From CAVSWN01 sp046728115 (GTDB lineage: Bacteria > Acidobacteriota > Vicinamibacteria > Vicinamibacterales > CAVVIG01): a stretch of DNA of 13,826 nucleotides. Numbering within the stretch: position 1 is the first letter of the stretch; every line of letters begins with the position of its first letter. A program made the translations under genes and the position numbers. The notes under the pieces were generated by a model. The model did not search any database, was not told the DNA's origin, and saw nothing but the letters and a program-made list of their open reading frames with translations. The stretch is taken from NCBI GenBank assembly GCA_046728115.1, contig JBKPDW010000033.1, positions 1 through 13,826 on the forward strand, read 5' to 3'. Of this stretch, positions 1 through 7,318 are shown in pieces.

Positions 1-1101
1 GGTCAGACGTTGGCCATGGAAGGGATGTTCGCCTTCTTCTTAGAATCGACGTTTCTCGGTCTGCTCGTGTTTGGCGAGCGGCGGCTCGGACGGCGCGGCC
101 ATTTTCTTGCGGCGCTCGCACTCTTTCTGGGCAGTTGGCTCTCGGGATACTTCATCGTCGCCACGAACGCCTTTATGCAGCACCCGGTCGGACATCAGAT
201 CGGCCCCGATGGCCATCTGCATCTGGCCGACTTCTGGACGTTTGTGCTGAACCCATGGGCTTTGGCGCAATACGTGCACACCATGGTCGCTGCGGTCGTG
301 ACAGCGTCGTTCGTGATGGCGGCTGTCGGCGCCTTCTTCGCCCTCCAACACACACACCGAGAGCAGGCGAGGATCTTCATACGCGTCGGGGTCATCGCGG
401 GTCTCCTGTCGAGCGTGCTGGTCGCGTTTCCAACCGGAGATCTACAAGCGAAGCTGGTGGTCGCCCACCAGCCAGTCGCCCTCGCAGCCATGGAGGGCCG
501 CTTCGAAAGCGGCGGGATGGCCGAGATTAATGTGATTGGCCAGCCCAACGTACGAGAGCGGAGGCTCGACAACCCGATTCGCATTCCCGGCATGTTGAGC
601 TGGCTGGCCTACGGCCAGTTCCACGGCAATGTTCGCGGTCTGAGCGAGTTCCCCGAAGACACCTGGCCGGACAACATCGAGCTGCTGTACTACGCCTTTC
701 ACGTGATGGCGGGACTGGGCACGCTGTTCATCCTGTTCCTCGCCATTGCGACGGTTACCGAATGGCGGGGTCGTCTCGACCACAGTCGCACGCTCTTGTG
801 GATGCTGATGCTCGCGTTTCCGTTTCCGTATATTGCGAATACAGCAGGATGGATGACGACCGAGCTGGGCCGGCAGCCGTGGCTGGTGTACGGCAGCCTG
901 CGAACCGTCCACGGCGCTAGTCCGTCGGTTCACGCGGGCACGGCGCTCTTCACGCTGATCGGATTTTGCGGGCTCTACTTCGTCCTGGGGCTCTTGTTCC
1001 TCTATCTCATCGGACGCGAGATCGTGCACGGACCGACAGACCTGGATGCGGGCGATTTCGGGACCGCTCCGGGGAACGCAGCGGAGGCGCCACGTGGTTG
1101 A
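1..1101 (+). CDS. cydA: Cytochrome bd-type quinol oxidase subunit I, 5'-truncated by window edge
   Basis: Membrane subunit that oxidises quinol and carries the haems of a bd-type terminal oxidase reducing O2 to water. The reading frame is open from base 1, so the gene starts upstream; about 90 N-terminal residues, including the first haem-ligand His, are missing. The visible 366 residues begin with the family block GQTLAMEGMFAFFLES. They include YVHTMVAA (probable axial His of haem b558, visible residue 93), YYAFHVMAGLG (probable axial Met, residue 236) and GWMTTELGRQPW (probable haem b595 Glu, residue 288). The periplasmic region between the helices is short and contains LDNPIRIPGMLSWLAYG, as in the short Q-loop, cyanide-insensitive (CIO-like) class rather than long-loop E. 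coli CydA. Several hydrophobic helices follow to the C terminus. The stop overlaps the cydB start by 8 bases, so the two are co-translated. Family assignment is firm; haem-ligand assignments come from remembered alignment with E. coli CydA. Confidence 0.95.
   Translation, partial: GQTLAMEGMFAFFLESTFLGLLVFGERRLGRRGHFLAALALFLGSWLSGYFIVATNAFMQHPVGHQIGPDGHLHLADFWTFVLNPWALAQYVHTMVAAVVTASFVMAAVGAFFALQHTHREQARIFIRVGVIAGLLSSVLVAFPTGDLQAKLVVAHQPVALAAMEGRFESGGMAEINVIGQPNVRERRLDNPIRIPGMLSWLAYGQFHGNVRGLSEFPEDTWPDNIELLYYAFHVMAGLGTLFILFLAIATVTEWRGRLDHSRTLLWMLMLAFPFPYIANTAGWMTTELGRQPWLVYGSLRTVHGASPSVHAGTALFTLIGFCGLYFVLGLLFLYLIGREIVHGPTDLDAGDFGTAPGNAAEAPRG
1083..1087 (+). promoter_or_regulatory. Ribosome binding site deciding the cydB start
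   Basis: A perfect GGAGG lies inside the 3' end of cydA, six bases before a GTG at 1094. It supports the GTG start over the upstream in-frame ATG at 1046, which would add 16 residues unlike any CydB N terminus. Confidence 0.75.
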
Positions 1102-2140
1102 ACTCTGGTACGGGATCGCCGCCGTCATGCTCGCGACGTACGTCGTCATGGACGGCTTCGACTTCGGCGCCGGCGCACTCCACCTCTTCGTGGCCCGGAA
1201 CGACGCGGAGCGGCGTCAGGTGCTGGCGGCGATCGGCCCGTTCTGGGACGGTAACGAAGTCTTTCTGCTCGCAACGGGCGGCGTGCTCTTCGTCGCGTTC
1301 CCGAAAGTACTTGCGGCCGGTCTCTCCGGCTTCTACTTTGCTATCTTCCTTGTCCTGTGGACACTGATCCTGCGCGGCATCGCGATTGAGTTTCGCAGTC
1401 ACAACGAGCACGCCCTGTGGCGAACCGCCTGGGATTTTGTCTTCGGCGTCGCGAGCACGCTGCTCCCGGTGCTCTTCGGCGCGGCACTTGGCAACCTGCT
1501 CCGCGGGCTGCCACTCAATCAGGAGGGATGGTTCTCACTCCCGCTCTTCACGGACTTCACGACCGGTGGCGAGGTCGGCATTCTCGACTGGTACACCGTA
1601 CTGGTGGGCGTGTTCGCACTCCTCGCCATCGTTGGACATGGCGGCACATACCTGGCCTGGAAGACCGACGGGGCCGTTTTCGTGCGCAGTCGTTGGACCG
1701 CCAAGTGGTGTTACGGCGTTGTCGCCGTGCTGTGGCCGATCGTCACGATAGCAACGGCGACCGTAAACAGGCACATATACGATGTCTTGCTCGACCGGCC
1801 ACTCGCCTGGCTGGCACTGCTCGTCGCGCTCGTGGGCCTCGTGTACGTCGCGCTCGGCTTGCGTGGCGACCGGCCGCTCCAGGCGTTTCTGGGCTCGAGC
1901 ACGTTCCTCGCGGGCCTGCTGGGCGCGACGGCGGCGCTGGTGTTCCCGGTCATGCTGCGCGCGACTGCCGGCGACGCGTTGTCGCTGACGGCCTACAACA
2001 GCGCGGTGCCCACGACGAGCCTCCGGATCGCGCTCGGATGGTGGGTGATCGCAGCGCCGCTGGCCGTCACCTACTTCGTCGTCTTGTTCCGTATGCATCG
2101 CGGCAAAGCCGTCGCATCACGCCATCGCGAAGGTTACTGA
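1094..2140 (+). CDS. cydB: Cytochrome bd-type quinol oxidase subunit II
   Basis: Second integral membrane subunit of the bd-type oxidase; it pairs with CydA and stabilises the haem centres. The 348-residue product starts VELWYGIAAVMLATYVVMDGF, followed by DFGAGALHL, the conserved first helix with its (D)GFD motif. GPFWDGNEVFLL, also characteristic of CydB, follows near residue 50. About eight to nine hydrophobic helices are spread over the full length, and the last (WWVIAAPLAVTYFVVLF) lies just before the basic C-terminal tail. Length is normal for the family. The GTG start overlaps the cydA stop by 8 bases, indicating translational coupling. No cydX/cydZ-like small membrane ORF and no cydCD genes follow, so haem-insertion and assembly factors must be elsewhere if needed. 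Annotation is secure. Confidence 0.96.
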   Translation: MVELWYGIAAVMLATYVVMDGFDFGAGALHLFVARNDAERRQVLAAIGPFWDGNEVFLLATGGVLFVAFPKVLAAGLSGFYFAIFLVLWTLILRGIAIEFRSHNEHALWRTAWDFVFGVASTLLPVLFGAALGNLLRGLPLNQEGWFSLPLFTDFTTGGEVGILDWYTVLVGVFALLAIVGHGGTYLAWKTDGAVFVRSRWTAKWCYGVVAVLWPIVTIATATVNRHIYDVLLDRPLAWLALLVALVGLVYVALGLRGDRPLQAFLGSSTFLAGLLGATAALVFPVMLRATAGDALSLTAYNSAVPTTSLRIALGWWVIAAPLAVTYFVVLFRMHRGKAVASRHREGY

Positions 2141-2153
2141 GTCAAGGCATCTC

Positions 2154-2170
2154 CCACACCTGAAGTGTGG
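2154..2170 (+). terminator. Short hairpin after cydB, weak terminator candidate
   Basis: A perfect 6-bp stem CCACAC/GTGTGG encloses a 5-base loop, 13 bases beyond the cydB stop and between two convergent genes. No T-tract follows on either strand, so intrinsic termination is doubtful. It may be only a weak or RNA-processing structure. Confidence 0.3.
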
Positions 2171-2300
2171 TGACATAAATGCCTGGAGGCCTGAGTAGCC
2201 TGGCGGCCCGGCTGTTCGTGCGCACGTCCAGGGCCGCAGAGAGTACCAAGCAGACGGGTCGATGAGCGCGGCCCGTCCGCTCGGCGATCGATGCCGCGCC

Positions 2301-2924
2301 TTACCGAACCGCCGGAGGCTCGGTCTTCGGGTTGAACGCGTCGCACGATACGTTCGGGTTCCAGTTCGCGAACGTCCCGGTCGGATTATCCTTCCACGCC
2401 CACACGTGCAGCGTGTAGAACGGATCCAGCGCGAAGCGGTTGGGGCTGTCGAACAGATGGAACAGCTGACCGTTCAGCATCGGCGGTCCCTCGCCCTTGT
2501 GCTTGGCCTCCCACTCGTCCTTGAAAACGATGAAGTCGGCGCCCGTGAGGCGGATCCCGCCGTTGCGCGTCGGTTCGAACAGGAGAATCTCCGGCTCGTT
2601 CGCATTGACGTCGCCGTCATGCAGGATGTCGCCCCTCACGAAATGGAGCCCCATTGCGCCGAAGTCGCCGCCGCTGACGCATCCGAACAGCAGCGCGTAC
2701 GGGTCGCCCACCTCGCTCGGATCCCTCACGTTCTTGAATTGCGCCGTTGCGTCGCGAACGGCGTTGACGAGATCGTTCTGCTGCGGCGTCAGCTTCTGCG
2801 GACCCGCGGGTCCGCCGCCGTGATCGTCGTGGCCCTGAGCTCGACCCTGTATTGCCGATCCCGTGACCATGAGCAGCACGAGCAGCGGATAGCCAATCGC
2901 CTGTGACAGTTGTCGAGTGTGCAT
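2301..2924 (-). CDS. Exported conserved protein of unknown function (207 aa)
   Basis: Not recognised as a named domain; it resembles hypothetical exported proteins of soil bacteria. Residues 1-30 form a Sec-type signal peptide: basic start, hydrophobic core YPLLVLLMVTGSA, probable cleavage around the AQG at 29-31. A His/Gly-rich linker (GHDDHGGG) and a charged helical stretch (residues 45-70) follow. The mature globular part is rich in aromatic and acidic residues and contains LLFGCVSGGDFGAMGLHF, EPEILLFEP and FYTLHVWAWKDNPTGTF. Two Cys (82, 194) could form a disulphide in the periplasm. The ATG at 2924 is chosen because an ACCTCC complement (GGAGGT on the coding strand) sits eight bases upstream and because the signal peptide begins there; an ATG at 3032 would add 36 non-homologous residues. 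The gene converges on cydB and has no intact operon partner nearby. Existence is well supported, function unknown. Confidence 0.85.
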   Translation of the reverse strand: MHTRQLSQAIGYPLLVLLMVTGSAIQGRAQGHDDHGGGPAGPQKLTPQQNDLVNAVRDATAQFKNVRDPSEVGDPYALLFGCVSGGDFGAMGLHFVRGDILHDGDVNANEPEILLFEPTRNGGIRLTGADFIVFKDEWEAKHKGEGPPMLNGQLFHLFDSPNRFALDPFYTLHVWAWKDNPTGTFANWNPNVSCDAFNPKTEPPAVR

Positions 2925-2931
2925 CGAAGAA

Positions 2932-2937
2932 ACCTCC
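2932..2937 (-). promoter_or_regulatory. Ribosome binding site deciding the start of the 207-aa exported protein
   Basis: The minus strand reads GGAGGT eight bases before the ATG at 2924, a strong Shine-Dalgarno match that sets the start of the exported protein gene. Confidence 0.7.
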
Positions 2938-3193
2938 GTCCAGTCTGCGTCGCCAAAGGTGAGCGACGCGGATCGCCACGCCGTGGCGCCTGCCTGTGTG
3001 GGACGCTGGTCGAAGAAATCTTTCGGTGGCATTTTGATGTTGGTCCAACCCGATCGGTCGCGGTACCGAGAGCTCGATGAGTCCGCTCACAGCCAGCCGA
3101 AATCTGCCTCGGAGTCGGTGCGCTCTGTGGTGCCGGGGCTATACGCCGCGCGTCTTCTCTCCGTTTGCGGCCGAGTATGCGGCGATTGGGCTG

Positions 3194-3559
3194 TCTGTCA
3201 ATACCCATGTCGAGCCACTTCTGATCGAACGGCCGCTTCTCGGCCCTGACGCCGGCGCCTTCGAGCGTGCGCACGAACGCGCCGAGCACCTGTTTCGTAT
3301 CGTCGTCGCATGGGATCGTGCCCACATCGTCGAGCCATGCGACTCGACATTCGCCAATCGCCTTCTTCGCTGCCGGCTTCGTCGCCAAATGCAGGAAGTA
3401 GTTCCACGTCGGCTGATTGATGAGCGACCAGGCCAGCTCGATGTCGGCCATCGTGCGCGCCAGCGGACCGACGCTCGCCATGGCGACGAATCCGCCGCGG
3501 TGGTTCGGCGCGGGCGGCACGTGACCGTCTCCATGCATCGTGGCGTTTTCCAGCGATGG
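3194..3559 (-). pseudogene. Amidase-signature-family fragment
   Basis: About 110 codons, best seen from 3538 down to about 3209, read like the central part of an amidase-signature enzyme: GHVPPAPNHRGGF, then VGPLARTMADIELAWSLI (the GP-x-A-R-T-x-AD-x-E block of this family), then CRVAWLDDVGTIPCDDDTK and an AFVRTLEGAGVRAEKRPFD stretch. The catalytic Lys-cisSer-Ser region, which should lie upstream, is absent, and the C-terminal half dissolves into Arg/Pro-rich low-quality translation after about 3200. Similarity seems to continue a few codons before the ATG (PSLENAT), so that ATG is not a genuine start. An inactive remnant is the best reading. The open frame continues into the 5' end of the neighbouring exported-protein gene only by chance. 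Confidence 0.65.
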
Positions 3560-3690
3560 GATATGGCTTCTTCGGCGCCCAGGGCCCGGAGGGAAGCCGG
3601 CTGTTCGTCAGCAGCCTCGTGAGCCACGCATGCTACGGAATCGGGCTATGGTTGGGCGTTCGGATGAGGCCTGTCGTGACACGCTCGGCA
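3541..3690 (+). pseudogene. Possible C-terminal remnant of a membrane protein
   Basis: In the plus frame containing the ATG at 3556 there is a glycine- and aromatic-rich segment, MGYGFFGAQGPEGSRLF followed by VSSLVSHACYGIGLWLGVRM. It looks like a loop plus a transmembrane helix from a polytopic protein. There is no matching N-terminal part upstream, and the continuation is Arg/Pro-rich and non-protein-like. It sits between two minus-strand remnants. I cannot name a family, and a chance open frame is possible. Confidence 0.25.
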
Positions 3691-3763
3691 TATACGCCCA
3701 GTGGCCGGGAAGGACCTTCCGGTGAGCGGCCTCCTCGAAGTCGAGGGCGCCATCGCGGGTGGT
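3662..3763 (-). pseudogene. Possible N-terminal scrap of an FMN-dependent alpha-hydroxy-acid dehydrogenase
   Basis: A minus-strand frame reads TTRDGALDFEEAA, then HRKVLPGHWAYMPS, then loses sense. This resembles the N-terminal segment of lactate-oxidase/alpha-hydroxy-acid oxidising enzymes (consensus roughly ALDVxDFExxARxxLPxxHxxYM followed by GVDDDxT). The GVDDD block and the FMN-binding barrel do not follow, and no start codon or ribosome site is evident. The match is short (about 25 residues) and made from memory, so it is only a suggestion. Confidence 0.35.
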
Positions 3764-3930
3764 CCATGGAGCCTCCGAGGATTGGCGAACGTGAGCGCAT
3801 CACTTTGGAGATCCTCGAGGTAGAAGGAAACTACCCGTGGATCGATCGCGAAATCAAATACTGCGCGACCGTGATCGCCAGGCGGTTGCAATGAGAAATC
3901 TGAGAATCAGCCTGAAATCTGAAATGTGGA

Positions 3931-6636
3931 TCACTTGATAGGCACGCGTTGTCGAACGTCATCGAACCAGTTCAATACGATGATCATCTGCGACGCGGAA
4001 TCAAGAGGGTTCGTCGATGTCACACCGATGACATGCTCGCCATCTGGCATTGCGTCGACATTGCGACGGGTCGCCGTGGAGCCCTCGAATCGCGGCCCGC
4101 GCAGAAAGAGTGTCGGCCGGCCAAAGACGACACGCGGAGTAGTCGCCACCGGGATTGCCGAGCTTTGGGGTCCCGAGTTCAGAATCATCACGCCGCGCTT
4201 TGCGAGCCAGAACGGATGGCCCCCTAGCTGGGGAACCAGATACTTCGCTTCGGCACCGGGAAACGGCTGAACGTAGACGTGCGAAGGGGTGATGCCCGGT
4301 TCTCGCGATTGATACGCGACCCACCGCCCATCGGGTGAGAAGACCGCCTCGATCTGGTCGGCCGATTGAGCGTTGCCGAACGGCCTTATCCTGCGGTCGG
4401 CCATCGACATCGCCCAGAGCGTGTATTGCCGCTCCCTCTGGGCGGCAACCAGCATGTGAGCGCCGTCCGGAGACCAGGCCTGTGGCGAATGAGCCGCTCC
4501 GGCTTCTGGTTTGGTCAACCGCTCGGCGGCGCGGGACGACCCGTCTGCGCGTTGCCTGAAAATCGCGAGATCGCCCTCGCGGTCAGATTGGAACGCAATC
4601 CATTGGCCGTCAGGTGACCAGATCGGCGCGCGGTTCTTTCCGTCGAAGGTAAGGCGGCGCATCGGGCTCGTGCCCGCCACCTCGTAGACCCAGACAACCG
4701 CCTCCTTGTCGTCCTCGGTTGCGAACGCTATCGACTTGCCATCCGGTGATGCCCGGGGTGAGCGATAAGAACCCGGAGGCAGATTGAGGCGGTGCACCGT
4801 GCCCTTGCTGTCGAAGAGGGCCAGATCCCAGTCGCCGCCTGCCGGGTTGGCCGGTCCCGGCAAGTAAACGAGCGTGCCGCTCGCCGAGTAGGCGAACTGC
4901 ACAGATCCCGGGGCGCCCCCAGTGAATCCACCCCTTCGAACGCCTTCGACGACCGGCACCGAGGCGCCTGTGATCTCGAGTCGTCGCGGATCGAATGGTG
5001 CTGCGACCAGCACTCCGCCGACCGCAAACACGAGATGACCGGTCGGGAGGTACCGACCTTCGGTGCCGCCATCGATCAGCCTCTTGCGCGCGCCCGTATC
5101 GAGCGTCTGCACGACGACTTGCGCCTTGTCCCAATCTTCCACCGCCTTCTTGAGCGTGAAGAGAACCGCCCGGCCGCCGGGCAGCATCTGCGGGGCAGTT
5201 GCAATCTGGTCCGCGCCAACCGGAACGATCACTTCCGGCGTTCCGCCGTTGGCAGACACTCGCAGGATTCCCTTCCCCGTCTGACCGAAGACGACATCGT
5301 GCTCGTCCCAGCTGATTCCGTACAGCGGATCGGGCGCTGGACAGATCGTGACCGGCGCGCCGCCGGCCAAGGGAAGCCGCTTCAGCGCCCGCTCGGCTGG
5401 CGAGAAAAACGCGACCGACTGGCCGTCAGGCGCGAACACGACGTTCACCACGCCGCCGTTCATTTCGCTTCCTGCAATCGCATGGGCCTGGAGGCTCCCC
5501 ATCGATCGCACATACAGCCGCTGATTGGCGATGTACACGAGGTTCGATCCATCCGGCGACAGGGCCACGACGTGCCGGCCAGTGTTCGTGAATTGCTGCC
5601 CTTCGGGAAGTGACATCGAAAAGCGCGTGATCGTTCGCGCGGGCTCCGGTTTCAACCTCCATGCGGTATACCCCACAATCAGTCCGCCGAGGAGCAGAGC
5701 TGCCGTCAGCGGCATCAGCCGTATCCAAGGTGGCTGGAGCGCGCCTGCTGGGACCCGCGGCTCGTCGAGAAGCAGCGCGCGGCCCATCACCGATTCAATC
5801 TCGACCCGCACGTCAGCGGCCGCGTGCCAGCGGTTCTTTGGGTTCTTCTCGAGGCACCGTCGAAGCAGATCCACGAGCCGCGGATTGAGCCGCGGCGGGA
5901 GCGCGGTCAGATCGACGTCGACCTTCAGCACCGACGCGAGAATTTCCGATGCCGTCTCTCCCTCGAAGGCCGGCCGGTGGGTCAGCAGCTCGTACAGGAT
6001 GCAGCCGAAGGAGAAGATGTCGCTGCGCTGATCCGCTTCGAAGCCCTTCGCCTGCTCCGGCGACATGTAGCCGGCGGTGCCGAGGATGACGCCGGGCAGC
6101 GTTCCGGCGACCGTCAACGTGGGCGAGTGCGTAAGATTGCCGACGGCCGCGCTCGTCTGCACGAATTTGGCAAGACCGAAGTCGAGCACTTTGACCGTGC
6201 CGCCGGGTGTCAGTTTCACATTCGCGGGCTTCAGGTCGCGGTGGCAGATGCCTTTCTCGTGCGCGGCTTCGAGCGCCTCGAGGATTTCCTTCACGATTTC
6301 GAGCGCGTCGTCGACGGGAATCGGACCGCGATGCAGCCGATCGGCAAGCGTGTCTCCTTCGACGAGCTCCAGAACCAGGAATTTCGTGTCGCCCGACTCG
6401 GCGAATTCGTAAATTGCCCCGATGTTCGGATGATTGAGTGCCGCAATCGCCTGGGCCTCGCGGTGGAATCGAGCCACCCGGTTCGAATCGCTCACATAAG
6501 GTTCGGGAAGAATCTTGATGGCGACTTGCCGGTTGAGCTTCGTGTCTTGTGCACGAAACACTTCACCCATTCCGCCGGCGCCAAGCGGCGCAAGTATCTC
6601 GAACCCGCCCAGGCGAGCGCCGGGAACCAGTGTCAT
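3931..6636 (-). CDS. Transmembrane Ser/Thr protein kinase with C-terminal PD40/WD40-like propeller
   Basis: Receptor-like Hanks-type kinase that phosphorylates Ser/Thr on partner proteins. Numbering is from the ATG at 6636 (901 aa). The glycine loop GAGGMG is at 19-24, VAIK Lys at 41, the alphaC Glu about 60, HRDLKPAN at 132-139 and DFG at 152-154. GTAGYMSPEQ in the activation segment starts near 186. All catalytic residues are present. One hydrophobic helix (about 307-326, PLTAALLLGGLIVGYTAW) separates the cytoplasmic kinase from a large presumably periplasmic domain. That domain has repeated FSPDG-like blades: LSPDGSNLVY, FAPDGQSVAFF, ASPDGKSIAFA, WSPDGQWIAFQS, WSPDGAHMLVA and FSPDGRWVAYQS. 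This TolB/PD40-type propeller probably senses a ligand or partner. The start is uncertain: ATG 6636 matches the usual family opening (MTLVPGARLGGFEIL), but ATG 6660 and a TTG at 6696 are in frame and none has a strong ribosome site. The gene appears monocistronic. Confidence 0.93.
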   Translation of the reverse strand: MTLVPGARLGGFEILAPLGAGGMGEVFRAQDTKLNRQVAIKILPEPYVSDSNRVARFHREAQAIAALNHPNIGAIYEFAESGDTKFLVLELVEGDTLADRLHRGPIPVDDALEIVKEILEALEAAHEKGICHRDLKPANVKLTPGGTVKVLDFGLAKFVQTSAAVGNLTHSPTLTVAGTLPGVILGTAGYMSPEQAKGFEADQRSDIFSFGCILYELLTHRPAFEGETASEILASVLKVDVDLTALPPRLNPRLVDLLRRCLEKNPKNRWHAAADVRVEIESVMGRALLLDEPRVPAGALQPPWIRLMPLTAALLLGGLIVGYTAWRLKPEPARTITRFSMSLPEGQQFTNTGRHVVALSPDGSNLVYIANQRLYVRSMGSLQAHAIAGSEMNGGVVNVVFAPDGQSVAFFSPAERALKRLPLAGGAPVTICPAPDPLYGISWDEHDVVFGQTGKGILRVSANGGTPEVIVPVGADQIATAPQMLPGGRAVLFTLKKAVEDWDKAQVVVQTLDTGARKRLIDGGTEGRYLPTGHLVFAVGGVLVAAPFDPRRLEITGASVPVVEGVRRGGFTGGAPGSVQFAYSASGTLVYLPGPANPAGGDWDLALFDSKGTVHRLNLPPGSYRSPRASPDGKSIAFATEDDKEAVVWVYEVAGTSPMRRLTFDGKNRAPIWSPDGQWIAFQSDREGDLAIFRQRADGSSRAAERLTKPEAGAAHSPQAWSPDGAHMLVAAQRERQYTLWAMSMADRRIRPFGNAQSADQIEAVFSPDGRWVAYQSREPGITPSHVYVQPFPGAEAKYLVPQLGGHPFWLAKRGVMILNSGPQSSAIPVATTPRVVFGRPTLFLRGPRFEGSTATRRNVDAMPDGEHVIGVTSTNPLDSASQMIIVLNWFDDVRQRVPIK

Positions 6637-6738
6637 CGGCCGCTCGGGTTCGAGCGCCATGCGCGCTACCGTACGCGGAACCGGCGCTGAGATCAACGTT
6701 CGCTCGAGGAGCGGTCCATTGCGTTCGCAGCACGTTTT

Positions 6739-6768
6739 CGACTGTGGGACGAGGGCGTTCCACGGTCG
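6739..6768. repeat. Inverted repeat in the kinase upstream region
   Basis: CGACTGTGG (6739-6747) and CCACGGTCG (6760-6768) are inverted copies matching at 8 of 9 positions, separated by 12 bases, with weaker similarity extending outward. They lie in the short space between the truncated hydrolase and the kinase start. This could be an operator or an RNA hairpin in the kinase leader; no T-tract supports termination. Confidence 0.4.
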
Positions 6769-6816
6769 AACAGTCTCGCAACGGCGGGGCGCATTGCGCT
6801 GTAGAAAACCGTGGAT

Positions 6817-7257
6817 TTATGAGTAGCGGCGGCTGCCTGCGAGCCGCTGGTCCTGGGCGTTGTCGCCCGGATGGGTAAGGGCGGCGACCACGAACCCCGC
6901 CGCTGCGAGCGCGTGCGCAGTGTCGTAGTGGCTCGCGAGCGATCCACAGGTTCCGTGGGAGATGACGATGAGAGGAAGATGGGCGGCGCCGATGACCCCA
7001 TTCCGAGCAACTACCTGTGTGAAAAGCGCCAGCGGCTGCTCTCTCGGTGGCGTCGTCGTCGGATACCACAGGCCCACCGGAAGCGCGTCGTTTGCTTCGT
7101 TATGAATGGCCAGCTGCTGGAATCCCACTTTCGCTGCGGGCGTCGGGCGACTCGCCGGCCGACGCGTCGCGCTCATGTGGGCGTCAGGGCGCGCGAACCA
7201 GAGAGCCAGGGCCACTGAAATCACTGCGAGTTCTTCGCGGAACAGACGCTGTGTCAC
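6817..7257 (-). pseudogene. 3'-truncated alpha/beta hydrolase
   Basis: N-terminal half of a dienelactone-hydrolase/PAF-acetylhydrolase-like enzyme. Residues 1-28 form a hydrophobic export-like leader (ELAVISVALALWFA). VGFQQLAIHNEANDALPVGL is followed by WYPT, the usual first strands of this family. LPLIVISHGTCGSLASHYDT (94-113) carries the HG oxyanion-hole turn, and GFVVAALTHPGDN (121-133) follows. The frame then stops at residue 146 right after AGSRR, where relatives continue for another 150-200 residues containing the G-x-S-x-G nucleophile and the catalytic Asp and His. None of these is found in any frame downstream before the kinase gene. The GTG start is supported by GAGGGAGA seven bases upstream. 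A catalytically dead product or pseudogene is likely; the cut lies near 6825. Confidence 0.7.
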
Positions 7258-7318
7258 GAGTTGGTCTCCCTCGATCCTGCTAGACCGCCGCCCGCCGGGT
7301 GACGCTTGTCGCCGCGTG

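Larger units (their letters stand above)
2938..3930. other. Gene-poor degenerate region
   Basis: Nearly 1 kb without an intact gene, between the 5' end of the exported-protein gene and the 3' end of the kinase gene. It contains the three remnants listed separately. The rest (2940-3190 and 3780-3930) shows only short overlapping frames without recognisable motifs. No inverted-repeat ends, transposase or tRNA was seen. The promoter of the exported-protein gene must lie in the first part, but I could not pick a clear -35/-10 pair. Confidence 0.55.

Noticed and set aside
442..1149. 235-codon minus-strand frame
   Set aside because: Shadow of cydA, whose haem-ligand motifs are in the plus frame.
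2179..2265. 28-codon ORF after cydB as a cydX candidate
   Set aside because: The product is Arg/Ser/Ala-rich with no transmembrane helix and no convincing ribosome site.
2262..2906. 214-codon plus-strand frame
   Set aside because: Antisense to the exported protein, which has a signal peptide and a strong ribosome site; the plus frame has neither.
3646..3891. 81-codon minus-strand frame with TTG start
   Set aside because: No ribosome site, no recognisable domain, and it overlaps a better protein-like remnant in another frame.
5824..6690. 288-codon plus-strand frame
   Set aside because: Antisense to the kinase catalytic domain, which carries all expected motifs; the antisense product shows none.
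6637..6696. Upstream TTG (6696) and ATG (6660) starts for the kinase
   Set aside because: Possible, but they add residues before the usual family opening and lack a Shine-Dalgarno sequence; ATG 6636 was preferred with moderate certainty.
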